Below are positions 51,340-60,508 of a stretch of 64,000 nucleotides of DNA, one piece after another; the stretch's first letter is position 1; each line of letters starts with the position of its first letter. The translations under genes were made by a program, and so were the position numbers. Source of the DNA: an uncultured Fluviicola sp. (GTDB lineage Bacteria > Bacteroidota > Bacteroidia > Flavobacteriales_D > Crocinitomicaceae). The notes under the pieces were generated by a model. It was not told where the DNA came from and did not search any database. It was given only the letters and a program-made list of their open reading frames with translations. Location: assembly GCF_902168135.1 (NCBI RefSeq), contig NZ_CABHOL010000018.1, forward strand, positions 1 to 64,000, read 5' to 3'.

Positions 51340-51340
51340 T

Positions 51341-52468
51341 TTGAGTTGGTTTAAAAAAATAGCGCGATTTTCCACGTTGATTAAGATTCTCTCAATCATC
51401 TCGATCTGCTGTCTGCTACTGGCCTATTTGGCACCGTATGTTCGTCCATCCACCATACGTATTCTCCCGTTTTTCGGATTGATGTATCCAATTTTTATAA
51501 GCCTGGCGCTAATCCTGATGATTTATTGGGCTTTTGCCAGATCACGGTGGTTTTTCTATATTTTAATCGCCCTCCTATTTGGCGGAAACCTGCATTTCAG
51601 GACAATTTCCATTCATTTTTCAGATCCCAAACCCGAAAAAGAAGTTGCTTCGTGGAATGTCATGAGCTACAATGTGCGCTTGTTTGATGTTTACAACGGA
51701 TCTTTGGAAGAACGGAACAAGTCGCGTGACAGCATTGTTAGCTATATTCAACGTGTAAGTCCTGATGTGGTTTGTTTCCAGGAATTTTTTCACCAGGATA
51801 AACCCTCCGCTTTTTCAACGCGCGACACTTTGATCAGCCTGATGGATTATAAGTATTATCACGAACGTTACTCTCACCGCATACGTAACCGCCAGAACTT
51901 TGGAATTTGTATGCTTTCGAAATACCCGATTATTGCTAAGGGTGACGTGATGTTTAACAACTTTAAGACAACGGATAATTATTGCATTTTCGCTGATATT
52001 GTAAAGGGATCGGACACGATTCGTTTTTACGATATCCACCTGCAGTCCATTAAGTTGCAGCAGGAAGATTACGAGTTATTCGGAGAAAAGAACAAACAGG
52101 CTGGCGGAAAGAAATCAACCGTTCGTTTGCTCATTGATAAATTACGAATTGCTTACCCGGCAAGAGCGAAACAGGCTGAACGGGTTGTAGAGCATATGAA
52201 GACTTCTCCTTACCCGGTGGTTGTTTGCGGCGATTTCAATGACACTCCGATGTCGTACGTTTACAATCAGTTCAATACAGACCTGGTGGATTCTTACCGT
52301 GAAACTACAACTGGTATCGGTGTCACCTATGTAGGCCGTGTGCCGGCAGGAAGAATCGATTACATTTTCCATTCGGGGGATTTAGGTGCTTTCGACTTCG
52401 GAATTCAATCTGTTCCTTTTTCCGACCATAGAGCGATTCATTGTAAAATTTATAAAAAGATGCTTTAA
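51341..52468 (+). CDS. Membrane-anchored endonuclease/exonuclease/phosphatase family protein (TTG start)
   Basis: VMSYNVRLFDVYNG...VVCFQEFF...VVVCGDFNDTPMSYVY...PFSDHRAIHCKI. Confidence 0.94.
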   Translation: MSWFKKIARFSTLIKILSIISICCLLLAYLAPYVRPSTIRILPFFGLMYPIFISLALILMIYWAFARSRWFFYILIALLFGGNLHFRTISIHFSDPKPEKEVASWNVMSYNVRLFDVYNGSLEERNKSRDSIVSYIQRVSPDVVCFQEFFHQDKPSAFSTRDTLISLMDYKYYHERYSHRIRNRQNFGICMLSKYPIIAKGDVMFNNFKTTDNYCIFADIVKGSDTIRFYDIHLQSIKLQQEDYELFGEKNKQAGGKKSTVRLLIDKLRIAYPARAKQAERVVEHMKTSPYPVVVCGDFNDTPMSYVYNQFNTDLVDSYRETTTGIGVTYVGRVPAGRIDYIFHSGDLGAFDFGIQSVPFSDHRAIHCKIYKKML

Positions 52469-52517
52469 AGTTTTAGTTTAATTCTGAATGTTTCAATTAT
52501 TCGATTATATTTAAGTC

Positions 52518-52973
52518 ATGAAGCAATCGACAATTAATCTATTATTATTTTTCACATTACTGCTTTTTGTATCCTGTTCAACAAACACCGAAAAGGTTGA
52601 AACCAAGACGGAACAAAAGAAAATGTCCATCATTGGAAGATGGGTGTTGATCAAATCAGAAGATTCCGGATTCCGCAAGACAGATCATCAAAATCAACCT
52701 TCTGACGTGGTTTTGAACATTCAAAAAAATGGTTTTTTTATCGTTTATGATACCCTTGTAGATCCGAAATGGCGAAAAAAAGGCCTTCCACTGATACAGG
52801 AAAGAACTTCCGGACAATGGAAGCTTGAAGACTCGCTTTTAACAATGATCCACGATGACAAAGACACTTCATTCACGGAAGACTTCAAAATTGTACGTTG
52901 TGATGGAGATGAATTGGTAACAGAGCGTTCGAATAAGAAAACTACCGTCTACAGAACCTACGGTAAGAAATAG
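52518..52973 (+). CDS. Lipoprotein of unknown function (lipocalin-like size)
   Basis: Lipobox LLLFVSCS; IIGRWVLIKSEDSGFRK. Confidence 0.7.
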   Translation: MKQSTINLLLFFTLLLFVSCSTNTEKVETKTEQKKMSIIGRWVLIKSEDSGFRKTDHQNQPSDVVLNIQKNGFFIVYDTLVDPKWRKKGLPLIQERTSGQWKLEDSLLTMIHDDKDTSFTEDFKIVRCDGDELVTERSNKKTTVYRTYGKK

Positions 52974-52974
52974 A

Positions 52975-53006
52975 AAAAAGGGCTGGAAAATTTTCCAGCC
53001 CTTTTT
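52975..53006. terminator. Perfect 32-nt palindromic bidirectional terminator
   Basis: AAAAAGGGCTGGAAAATTTTCCAGCCCTTTTT. Confidence 0.85.
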
Positions 53007-53232
53007 GAATTCTATATTTTGATTTTTGCATTAAAAAACCCATACAGCGTCCGTCAAAACGACGGAAAATTCTGAACGCCTCAGAAAGCACGATTTGGTT
53101 CGCTGTTTTTCTTTGTAATCTGCCGATCGCGTCATGCGAAACCCAAAGGTTGCAGCCCGCCATTAAAAAACTAAGACTCCCCGTTCGTAGTAAAAAATGT
53201 TAGACGTCAACAATCTCACTGCATGGGTTTAT

Positions 53233-53250
53233 CTCCCGCACGTGCGGGAG
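53233..53250. repeat. Perfect 18-bp palindrome CTCCCGCACGTGCGGGAG
   Basis: Read directly. Confidence 0.8.
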
Positions 53251-53264
53251 AATGTTATTTACAC

Positions 53265-53280
53265 CCCGTCAGCTGACGGG
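53265..53280. repeat. Perfect 16-bp palindrome CCCGTCAGCTGACGGG
   Basis: Read directly; related to the element inside the tRNA remnant. Confidence 0.8.
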
Positions 53281-53292
53281 CGAATAACGATT

Positions 53293-53323
53293 TAAAGATA
53301 CAAATTTTGCTCCCACAATCAAA
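53293..53323 (-). promoter_or_regulatory. Bacteroidota-type promoter on the minus strand
   Basis: TTTG-N19-TATCTTTA, one mismatch to TTTG-N19-TAnnTTTG. Confidence 0.55.
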
Positions 53324-53454
53324 GGATACTATATGAAATCTATGAATTTTAACAGTCAGAAGTAAAAAGCCATTGATTCAAAAATAAATAGCGGTTGACC
53401 AGGATTAAAGTCTTCTTGTTAAATTAATCCTATTTTTACATCAAAATTGTTAAA

Positions 53455-54243
53455 ATGGAAAAGATTGGAATTATTGGATGCGGGAATTTGGGATTGGCTT
53501 TATTGAAAGGGTTTCGCAAACAATATCCCAACGCTCAGTTATTCGGTACACGCAGAACCATTGCGGACCTGGTTGATTTTGGAGATGATAAAACACATTT
53601 TACTTCCGACAACAAAGAGGTGATCAAACAGTGTGATTACCTGATTATTGCGTTAAAACCTTATACCATTTTATCCTTTTTGAAAGAGCACAAGGATTTT
53701 TTTGATGTCAAAAGACATACAATCATTAGTGTTGCAACCGGAATCACCCTGGACGAAATCAAAACAGCTCTTGAGTTTACAGAAGTTTCCCTTTATCGCG
53801 GAATGCCTAATACCGCAGCCGATGTTCAGGAAAGTATGACGGCTTTAACCGGATTGACAGATCCTTTGGACAGGAAACAGCAAGTGAGCGAATTATTCCA
53901 TGCTATCGGTGATATTGTATGGATCGATGAGCAATTGATGGAATCTGCAACTATTCTGGGCGCTTGCGGAATTGCTTACGTTTTGCGCTTTATCCGTGCC
54001 ATGATCCAGGGCGGAATCGAAGTTGGTTTCGATGCAAAAACTGCAAATAAGATCGTTAGTCAAACTGTAAAAGGCGCTGCACAGCTTTTGATCCAAAACG
54101 GATTGCATCCGGAGGAAGAGATCGACAAGGTAACAACTCCTAAGGGCTGCACGATTGTGGGATTAAACGAAATGGAGCACAGCGGGTTTAGTTCAGCTTT
54201 GATTAAGGGAATTGTGACCAGTTATCAGAAGATTGAGCGTTAA
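53455..54243 (+). CDS. proC: Pyrroline-5-carboxylate reductase
   Basis: IGIIGCGNLGLALLKGF...LYRGMPNTAADVQESMTALTG...GGIEVGFDAKTANKIVSQTVKGAAQLL...VTTPKGCTIVGLNEME. Confidence 0.95.
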   Translation: MEKIGIIGCGNLGLALLKGFRKQYPNAQLFGTRRTIADLVDFGDDKTHFTSDNKEVIKQCDYLIIALKPYTILSFLKEHKDFFDVKRHTIISVATGITLDEIKTALEFTEVSLYRGMPNTAADVQESMTALTGLTDPLDRKQQVSELFHAIGDIVWIDEQLMESATILGACGIAYVLRFIRAMIQGGIEVGFDAKTANKIVSQTVKGAAQLLIQNGLHPEEEIDKVTTPKGCTIVGLNEMEHSGFSSALIKGIVTSYQKIER

Positions 54244-54395
54244 AAACGCCTCTGAAACCCAATTAATATGTGGCTTCATCTATATATGTAGATATTCCGA
54301 TTTTGCGACATTTGAATAGTGTAATATCGCCATGTTGAAAAGTCGAAATATCGAAAAGTATCGGGATTCCAAGGACAAACCCGTACCTTTGGGCC

Positions 54396-55706
54396 ATGAA
54401 TAATTCAATTCCCCCATTCTCTCTTGAAAAACTCGGCATTTCTTCTCTCAATGAAATGCAGCAGCAAATGCTTGAGTCTTCCAAAACGACCCCCGAAATT
54501 ATTTTACATGCACCTACAGGCTCAGGTAAAACGGTCGCTTTCTTGCTGACCGCCCTTGGGAAATTGAACAAAGAACAAAAAAGCGTTCAGTTATTGATTA
54601 TCTCGCCAACGCGCGAGCTTTCTATTCAAATTGAAGATGTATTCAAAAAGTTAAGTACCGGTTTCAAGGTCAATACCTGCTACGGTGGCCATTCCATGCG
54701 CGTGGAAGAAAATAATCTTTCTGTTCCTCCTGCTGTGTTAATCGGAACTCCGGGAAGACTTGCTGATCATGTCAGAAGGAATAACATCGATTTATCCGAA
54801 GTTCATACACTGGTTTTGGATGAGTTCGACAAATCGCTTCAAATGGGATTTGAATCCGATATGACGGAGATTATCCGGGAATTACATTCACTTCACAATA
54901 AATACCTGGTTTCGGCAACGAAATTACAGGCCATACCCACGTTTACAGGTATTCAAAATCCTAAAACAATTGATTTCCTGGTTGAGAAAAGCCACCGGAT
55001 CAATTATTTTGGGGTCAATATGGTTGATTCTGACAAATTGGGCTTACTGCTGGAATTGTTGTGTAATCTCCCGGAAGGAAAAACAATTATCTTCTGCAAT
55101 CACCGGGAACCTGTTGTGGAAATTGTCGACTATTTGAAAGAAAACGGAGTGATTGCAGCTGCATACCATGGCGGAATGGAACAGGATGACCGTGAACGGG
55201 CGTTGATCCGTTTCAGGAATGGGAGCGCGGATTTTTTGGTGTCAACGGACCTTGCAGCTCGTGGCCTGGATATTCCGGCTGTTGAGCATGTGATTCATTA
55301 TCAATTACCGCTGAAAGAAGCAGAATTCATTCACAGGAGCGGCAGAACCGGTCGACAAGACGCTGACGGAGTAGTGTTCATGTTCCTGGATTCAAAGAAA
55401 AACATTCCGGCTTTTATCCCGAAGCATCATGAATATGAGATAATTCCCAATGAACCTCTTCCTGAACGTCCGAAATGGAAAACCATTTACATCAGTGCAG
55501 GGAAGAAAGACAAAGTCAATAAGGTTGATATTGTAGGATTCCTGCATAAAACCGGCGGATTAAGACCTGATGAGATCGGACTGATTACCGTGATGGATTA
55601 CAGTTCTTTTGTAGCCATCAGCAGTGAAATCGCAGAAGAAGTCGTTCCGGAATTGAGGGATAAAAAGATTAAAGGCAAGAAACAGAAGATTGGTTTCGCA
55701 AGATGA
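54396..55706 (+). CDS. DEAD/DEAH box RNA helicase
   Basis: APTGSGKTVAFLL, SPTRELSIQI, TPGRLADH, LDEFDKSL (DEFD variant of DEAD), SATK, HRSGRTGRQDADG. Confidence 0.96.
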   Translation: MNNSIPPFSLEKLGISSLNEMQQQMLESSKTTPEIILHAPTGSGKTVAFLLTALGKLNKEQKSVQLLIISPTRELSIQIEDVFKKLSTGFKVNTCYGGHSMRVEENNLSVPPAVLIGTPGRLADHVRRNNIDLSEVHTLVLDEFDKSLQMGFESDMTEIIRELHSLHNKYLVSATKLQAIPTFTGIQNPKTIDFLVEKSHRINYFGVNMVDSDKLGLLLELLCNLPEGKTIIFCNHREPVVEIVDYLKENGVIAAAYHGGMEQDDRERALIRFRNGSADFLVSTDLAARGLDIPAVEHVIHYQLPLKEAEFIHRSGRTGRQDADGVVFMFLDSKKNIPAFIPKHHEYEIIPNEPLPERPKWKTIYISAGKKDKVNKVDIVGFLHKTGGLRPDEIGLITVMDYSSFVAISSEIAEEVVPELRDKKIKGKKQKIGFAR

Positions 55707-55819
55707 TTAACCGCAAAGGCATAGAGAAAAAACTTTAAATTCTTTGCTAACTCTCAAGCGTTGTTCTTGAGTATGAAATTTTGTTTTGGTAAATCCCCTT
55801 TGCGTCTTCGCGGAAAAAA

Positions 55820-56248
55820 CTATTGAAATTCAATCGTAGGAAATCGTTTCATTGTCTCAATAACAACCTCCGGTGTTGGATTGGCCAACTTGCGTTTCTG
55901 CGTATCGATCCAGGCACCGTCGATTGTAATAGTCGCACACAACTCCCCTTTTTGGTTAGTTAGCAAATGCTGCATGGTCCAGCGTGATCCATCCTCAGCA
56001 ATCGATTTGATTGCAAGGCTGATTGTTACTTCATCATGCATGTGGATTTCTTTCCTGAAAACACATTCCTCACGGAATAAGATCGGTCCGAAATGATTTT
56101 CCTGCATTAACTTTAATGAAAGGCCCAAATTATTCAACACCTCCACACGTTGCTGAGCTCCCCAATCGTAATAAGCGCTGTGTCTGACATGATAATTGGG
56201 ATCCAGGTCCGACCAGCGTATAGATATTACTTTGTTAAACAATTCCAT
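55820..56248 (-). CDS. Acyl-CoA thioesterase (hot-dog fold)
   Basis: VISIRWSDLDPNYHVRHSAYYDWGAQQRVEVL. Confidence 0.92.
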   Translation of the reverse strand: MELFNKVISIRWSDLDPNYHVRHSAYYDWGAQQRVEVLNNLGLSLKLMQENHFGPILFREECVFRKEIHMHDEVTISLAIKSIAEDGSRWTMQHLLTNQKGELCATITIDGAWIDTQKRKLANPTPEVVIETMKRFPTIEFQ

Positions 56249-56431
56249 CCTTATTTTTTGATGTAAAGTTACAAAATATTTATGCGTGCAGAATATTATC
56301 CGGTTTCAACAGTTAATTCTTAATGAATAATATCAGCCTGCTCTTGCTTCCTATGATTAATGAATTAATTTTGTTCCTCATCAAAATGAACTGGCGTTTT
56401 TAGCGTTAGTGAAACAGAATAAATTGCGCGA

Positions 56432-58297
56432 ATGAAAAAAGTCTTAGGGATTTCTGCCTTCTATCATGATTCGGCTGCTGCCCTGGTTATTGGAGGTAGA
56501 ATTATTGCCGCAGCTCAGGAAGAACGATTCACGCGCGATAAGCACACTCCGGATTTCCCGGTGCAGGCTGTAAAATATTGCCTGGAAGAAGCCGGACTTG
56601 AGATTGATGACCTGGATGCGATTGTATTTTACGATAAGCCGCTCCTGAAATTTGAACGCCTGCTTCAAACTTATTATTCCTTTTCCCCGAAAGGGCTTGT
56701 TTCTTTCTTAAAAGCAATTCCTGTTTGGATCAACGAGAAGATGTTCCTGAAGAAAATGATTCATGACGGTTTAAAGGACGTAGGAGCTTACGATAAAAAG
56801 AAAGTAAAAATGCTTTTCCCGGAACATCATTTGTCCCATGCTGCAAGTGCTTTCTACCCTTCTTCATTCCCGGAATCAGCAATTCTAACGATCGATGGGG
56901 TTGGTGAATGGTGTACCGCTTCAATTGGTTTGGGGAAAGGCGAAAAAATCGAATTATTACGTGAAATGGAATTCCCGCATTCTGTGGGATTGCTTTATAG
57001 CGCGTTTACATATTACTTAGGATTCACGGTTAACTCCGGGGAATACAAATTGATGGGGCTGGCTCCTTATGGAAATGAACATGCCGATCAAACCCAGGAA
57101 TTCATCAAAAAGATAAAATCAGAACTGGTTGATATTAAAGAAGATGGATCAATCTGGTTAAACCAAAAATACTTCAACTACGCAACCGGACTCCGCATGG
57201 TTCACGACCAAAAATGGAAAGAACTGTTTGGTGTTGCACGAAGAGAAGGCGAATCCGAACTGGAACAGGTCCATTGCAACCTGGCAATTGCTATTCAAAA
57301 GGTAACGGAAGAAATCGTCATCCTGATGGCTAAAGAAGCGAAACGTCAGACCAATTCCGACTATTTATGCATGGCTGGCGGAGTTGCACTGAATTGTGTG
57401 GCAAACGGAAAACTGCTGGAAGAGAATATTTTCAAAGAAATCTATATTCAGGCTGCTTCCGGTGATGCCGGCGGAGCTTTGGGGGCTGCTTTGGCGGTTT
57501 CTCACATGTATTTCGAAGAAGAGCGTGTGATTGATTACAAGTACGATCAGATGAACGGAACTTATTTGGGCCCGGATTATTCGGAGAAAGAAATTCAATC
57601 GATGAATAAGCGTACGAATGCACGCTACAAGAAATACGATGATTTCGGTGATCTGACCAAATTTACAGCTTCGAAACTGGCCGAAGGAAATGTGGTTGGC
57701 TGGTTCCAGGGAAGAATGGAATTTGGTCCGCGCGCTTTGGGTAACCGAAGTATCTTAGGAGATGCGCGAAATCCCGAAATGCAGAAAAAATTAAACCTGA
57801 AAATCAAATACCGCGAAGGATTCAGACCTTTTGCACCTTCTGTTTTGGCTGAAGATGCCCGCGAGTATTTCGATCTGCAGGCCGATTCGCCATACATGCT
57901 TGTTGTTGCACCGGTAAAAGAAAGCAGAAGACTAAAATTGCCTGACAATTACAACGATTTGCCCTTATGGGAGCGTTTGTACCATCAGCGAAGTGATTTG
58001 CAATCGATTACCCACTTAGATTTCTCAGCTCGTGTGCAATCAGTTTACAAAGAGACAAACCCGCGTTACCATGCATTAATTCAGGAGTTTAAGAACCAAA
58101 CTTCTTATGGATTAGTGGTGAATACCAGTTTCAATGTAAGGGGTGAACCGATCGTTTGTACTCCATATGATGCTTTCCGGTGTTTTATGAGTACGGAAAT
58201 GGATTACCTGGTTGTAGGAGATTTTGTATATACTAAAACCGAACAGGAGGATTGGGAAAACAAAGAGAAATGGATGGTCAAATTTAAAATGGACTAA
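56432..58297 (+). CDS. O-carbamoyltransferase family protein (NodU/CmcH/SxtI-like)
   Basis: VLGISAFYHDSAAALVIGGRIIAAAQEERFTRDKHTPDFP; HHLSHAASAFYPSSF; GRMEFGPRALGNRSILGDARNPEMQ. Confidence 0.96.
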   Translation: MKKVLGISAFYHDSAAALVIGGRIIAAAQEERFTRDKHTPDFPVQAVKYCLEEAGLEIDDLDAIVFYDKPLLKFERLLQTYYSFSPKGLVSFLKAIPVWINEKMFLKKMIHDGLKDVGAYDKKKVKMLFPEHHLSHAASAFYPSSFPESAILTIDGVGEWCTASIGLGKGEKIELLREMEFPHSVGLLYSAFTYYLGFTVNSGEYKLMGLAPYGNEHADQTQEFIKKIKSELVDIKEDGSIWLNQKYFNYATGLRMVHDQKWKELFGVARREGESELEQVHCNLAIAIQKVTEEIVILMAKEAKRQTNSDYLCMAGGVALNCVANGKLLEENIFKEIYIQAASGDAGGALGAALAVSHMYFEEERVIDYKYDQMNGTYLGPDYSEKEIQSMNKRTNARYKKYDDFGDLTKFTASKLAEGNVVGWFQGRMEFGPRALGNRSILGDARNPEMQKKLNLKIKYREGFRPFAPSVLAEDAREYFDLQADSPYMLVVAPVKESRRLKLPDNYNDLPLWERLYHQRSDLQSITHLDFSARVQSVYKETNPRYHALIQEFKNQTSYGLVVNTSFNVRGEPIVCTPYDAFRCFMSTEMDYLVVGDFVYTKTEQEDWENKEKWMVKFKMD

Positions 58298-58302
58298 GCA
58301 AA

Positions 58303-59514
58303 ATGATGAATAAATTCAAAGCGTTCGTCAAAGCAAATAAACGGACATTCATTGTCCTGATTTTGGCAGTTATCAGTTTGTTCTCCTACAATGTTACCAA
58401 GAATGGCATCGGTTCTGAGGTCTTTGGCTGGCTGCGTTTGTGGAAATACTTGTCGCTGCTGTTTATTCTTACCTGCTTCTATTTGCTCTTCCTGAAAGGA
58501 AAACGGGTAATTCTGGCGAATCTTACATTGATTGCTTTACTCCTGTTCTTACTGGAAACAATCTTGTTTTTTGTTCTGGGAATGCCTTCCGCATTCAAAA
58601 AAGATTTCAGCATCCCGGACCTTCCGGAAAACCACATTGCGCGACAGGTTGGAGCAACTTACTATCCTGACAGCGTTTACCACGAAGTAAAAGTAAACGG
58701 TACCGATACTGTTTTCGACGTGCATTTCGCAATCGATCACATGAATAAACGCATTACCCCGGATTTCGATTCCACGAAAACAAAATACAACCTGTTTTTT
58801 GGGTGTTCCATTGGTTTCGGTTATGGGTTGGAAGACAATCAGACACTGGCTTATCATGTTCAGGAACAGTCTCCGGATGCCAATTCTTACAATTTCTGTA
58901 TTTCGGCTACGGGTACAAACCACATGCTGGCGCAATTCCAATACCGCGATTTATCGAAACAAGTTGCCGAAAAAGACGGGTGCGGCTACTACATTTTCTT
59001 CTGGGACCATATATATCGCGCAATCGGAACGATGCACCGCTATACGGAATGGCTGCATTTAGCGCCTTACTATGAGATGAATGACGGGAAATTGGTCCGC
59101 AACAAACTGTTTAAAGACGGGCGTCCTTTTGTTTCCGGATGGTATGAACGTCTGTACCAAACCAACATTGTGAAGTATTTCGAAGCTGATCTTCCATTGA
59201 AACTGAATGATTCACACTTCGACCTGGTGACAGAAATGGTGCTGGAAAGTAAGAAAGCATACACCAAACAATTTGGTAACGACAAGTTTTACCTCGTTTT
59301 CTACCCGAATTATATAGCCTATACTCCGGAAGAAATGCGCATTTTTAAATCGTATTTGACCAAAAAGAGGATTAAGTTTATAGATTTGTCAAATACAATT
59401 AAGTATTACGGGAAATACACCCTTGACGGAGATTCTCATCCGAATTCGGAGACAAACAAATTAATGGCAAAATACCTACTTCAGAAAACGATGCTGAAGG
59501 AAAAGAAGAATTAA
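58303..59514 (+). CDS. Membrane-anchored SGNH/GDSL-hydrolase-like protein
   Basis: FFGCSIGFGYGLEDNQTL (block I with Cys), C-terminal DGDSHPNSETNKLMAKYLL (DxxH). Confidence 0.8.
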   Translation: MMNKFKAFVKANKRTFIVLILAVISLFSYNVTKNGIGSEVFGWLRLWKYLSLLFILTCFYLLFLKGKRVILANLTLIALLLFLLETILFFVLGMPSAFKKDFSIPDLPENHIARQVGATYYPDSVYHEVKVNGTDTVFDVHFAIDHMNKRITPDFDSTKTKYNLFFGCSIGFGYGLEDNQTLAYHVQEQSPDANSYNFCISATGTNHMLAQFQYRDLSKQVAEKDGCGYYIFFWDHIYRAIGTMHRYTEWLHLAPYYEMNDGKLVRNKLFKDGRPFVSGWYERLYQTNIVKYFEADLPLKLNDSHFDLVTEMVLESKKAYTKQFGNDKFYLVFYPNYIAYTPEEMRIFKSYLTKKRIKFIDLSNTIKYYGKYTLDGDSHPNSETNKLMAKYLLQKTMLKEKKN

Positions 59515-59528
59515 AATTTGAAAACTAA

Positions 59529-59678
59529 ATGGAATTTTTACGCGACTTATGGCGCTTTATGAAAGAGCGAAAGAAATTTTGGCTGGCACCGGTAATCATT
59601 ATCCTGTTATTGATCGGGGTTCTGATCGTTTTCGGTGGTACCAGCGCTATTGCACCGTTCATTTATTCCTTGTTCTAA
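59529..59678 (+). CDS. DUF5989 family small membrane protein (SxtK-like)
   Basis: 49-aa ORF absent from the supplied track: MEFLRDLWRFMKERKKFWLAPVIIILLLIGVLIVFGGTSAIAPFIYSLF. Confidence 0.88.
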   Translation: MEFLRDLWRFMKERKKFWLAPVIIILLLIGVLIVFGGTSAIAPFIYSLF

Positions 59679-59690
59679 GTCCCCGATTTC

Positions 59691-60068
59691 ATGAGTGCTC
59701 CGAAACAAAAAGCTTCCAATCCCGCTAAAACGGTTCTGACTATCGTTGTAGGTTTTGTATTGATCTATTTGATTACCAAATGGAAATGGAGTTTGTCCGT
59801 AGCATTCTTTGTCGGACTTGCCGGTGTGCTTTCTGATTTCATTGCCAAATGGATCGATTTCTTGTGGATGAAACTGGCTCTTGTTCTCAGCTACATCGTT
59901 CCGAATATTGTTCTGAGCCTCATTTTCTACCTCTTCCTCTTCCCGATTGCCATGCTCACAAAACTTTTCGGAAAGAAAGACCCGATGCATTTGAAAAACA
60001 CAGCTTCTACCCTTTTTAAGCACAACGAAAAAGTGTTCGATAAGGCTTATTTTGAGAAGCATTGGTAG
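59691..60068 (+). CDS. SxtJ-like membrane protein
   Basis: LTIVVGFVLIYLITKWKWSLSVAFFVGLAGVLSDFIAKWIDFLWMKLALVLSYIVPNIVLSLIFYLFLFPIAMLTKLFGKKDPM. Confidence 0.87.
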   Translation: MSAPKQKASNPAKTVLTIVVGFVLIYLITKWKWSLSVAFFVGLAGVLSDFIAKWIDFLWMKLALVLSYIVPNIVLSLIFYLFLFPIAMLTKLFGKKDPMHLKNTASTLFKHNEKVFDKAYFEKHW

Positions 60069-60096
60069 TAGTCAAACAGTAAGTTTCTAAATTAAT

Positions 60097-60414
60097 ATGT
60101 TAACCGTCACCTACCGTTTCAACATCCATTCCGGGCAAAACGAAGCATTCGAACAATCCTGGAAAGAAGTTACCAAACTGATTTACCGGCATTGCGGCAG
60201 TTTGGGTTCCCGACTTTACAAAGCTTCTGAAACTTCCTATATAGGAATTGCACAATGGCCCGACAAGCAAACCTTGGATCATTCAAGCCTGGAAGGTTTT
60301 GATCCGGAAGATTTGCGTTCCAAAATGCGTTCCTGCTGCACATCCATCGAAAAACTGGATGAACTGGAATTGATTCATGATTTGTGGGCGGAAGAGTTAT
60401 TTGGCATTAGTTAA
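60097..60414 (+). CDS. Antibiotic biosynthesis monooxygenase (ABM)-like small protein
   Basis: VTYRFNIHSGQNEAFEQSWKEVTKLIYRHCGSLGSRLYKASETSYIGIAQWPDKQTL. Confidence 0.8.
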   Translation: MLTVTYRFNIHSGQNEAFEQSWKEVTKLIYRHCGSLGSRLYKASETSYIGIAQWPDKQTLDHSSLEGFDPEDLRSKMRSCCTSIEKLDELELIHDLWAEELFGIS

Positions 60415-60508
60415 TACCTTAGTGTCGTAAAAAATGTTTCATTTGATCTTCTGTAAAATTATTCAGAAGATTATTTTTTGAATAATTTAGAGTCTAATCT
60501 ACATTTAA

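Larger units (their letters stand above)
53030..53287 (-). ncRNA. Candidate structured minus-strand RNA of unknown class
   Basis: Intergenic; outer stem ACAGCG/CGCTGT (53044-53049/53101-53106) enclosing hairpins at 53050-53066 and 53070-53086; promoter-like site upstream on the minus strand. Confidence 0.4.

Noticed and set aside
52942-53163. 73-aa minus-strand ORF MAGCNLWVSHDAIGRLQ...
   Set aside because: Runs through the RNA stem-loops and the terminator palindrome into the neighbouring gene; the RNA interpretation fits better, though a short peptide cannot be excluded.
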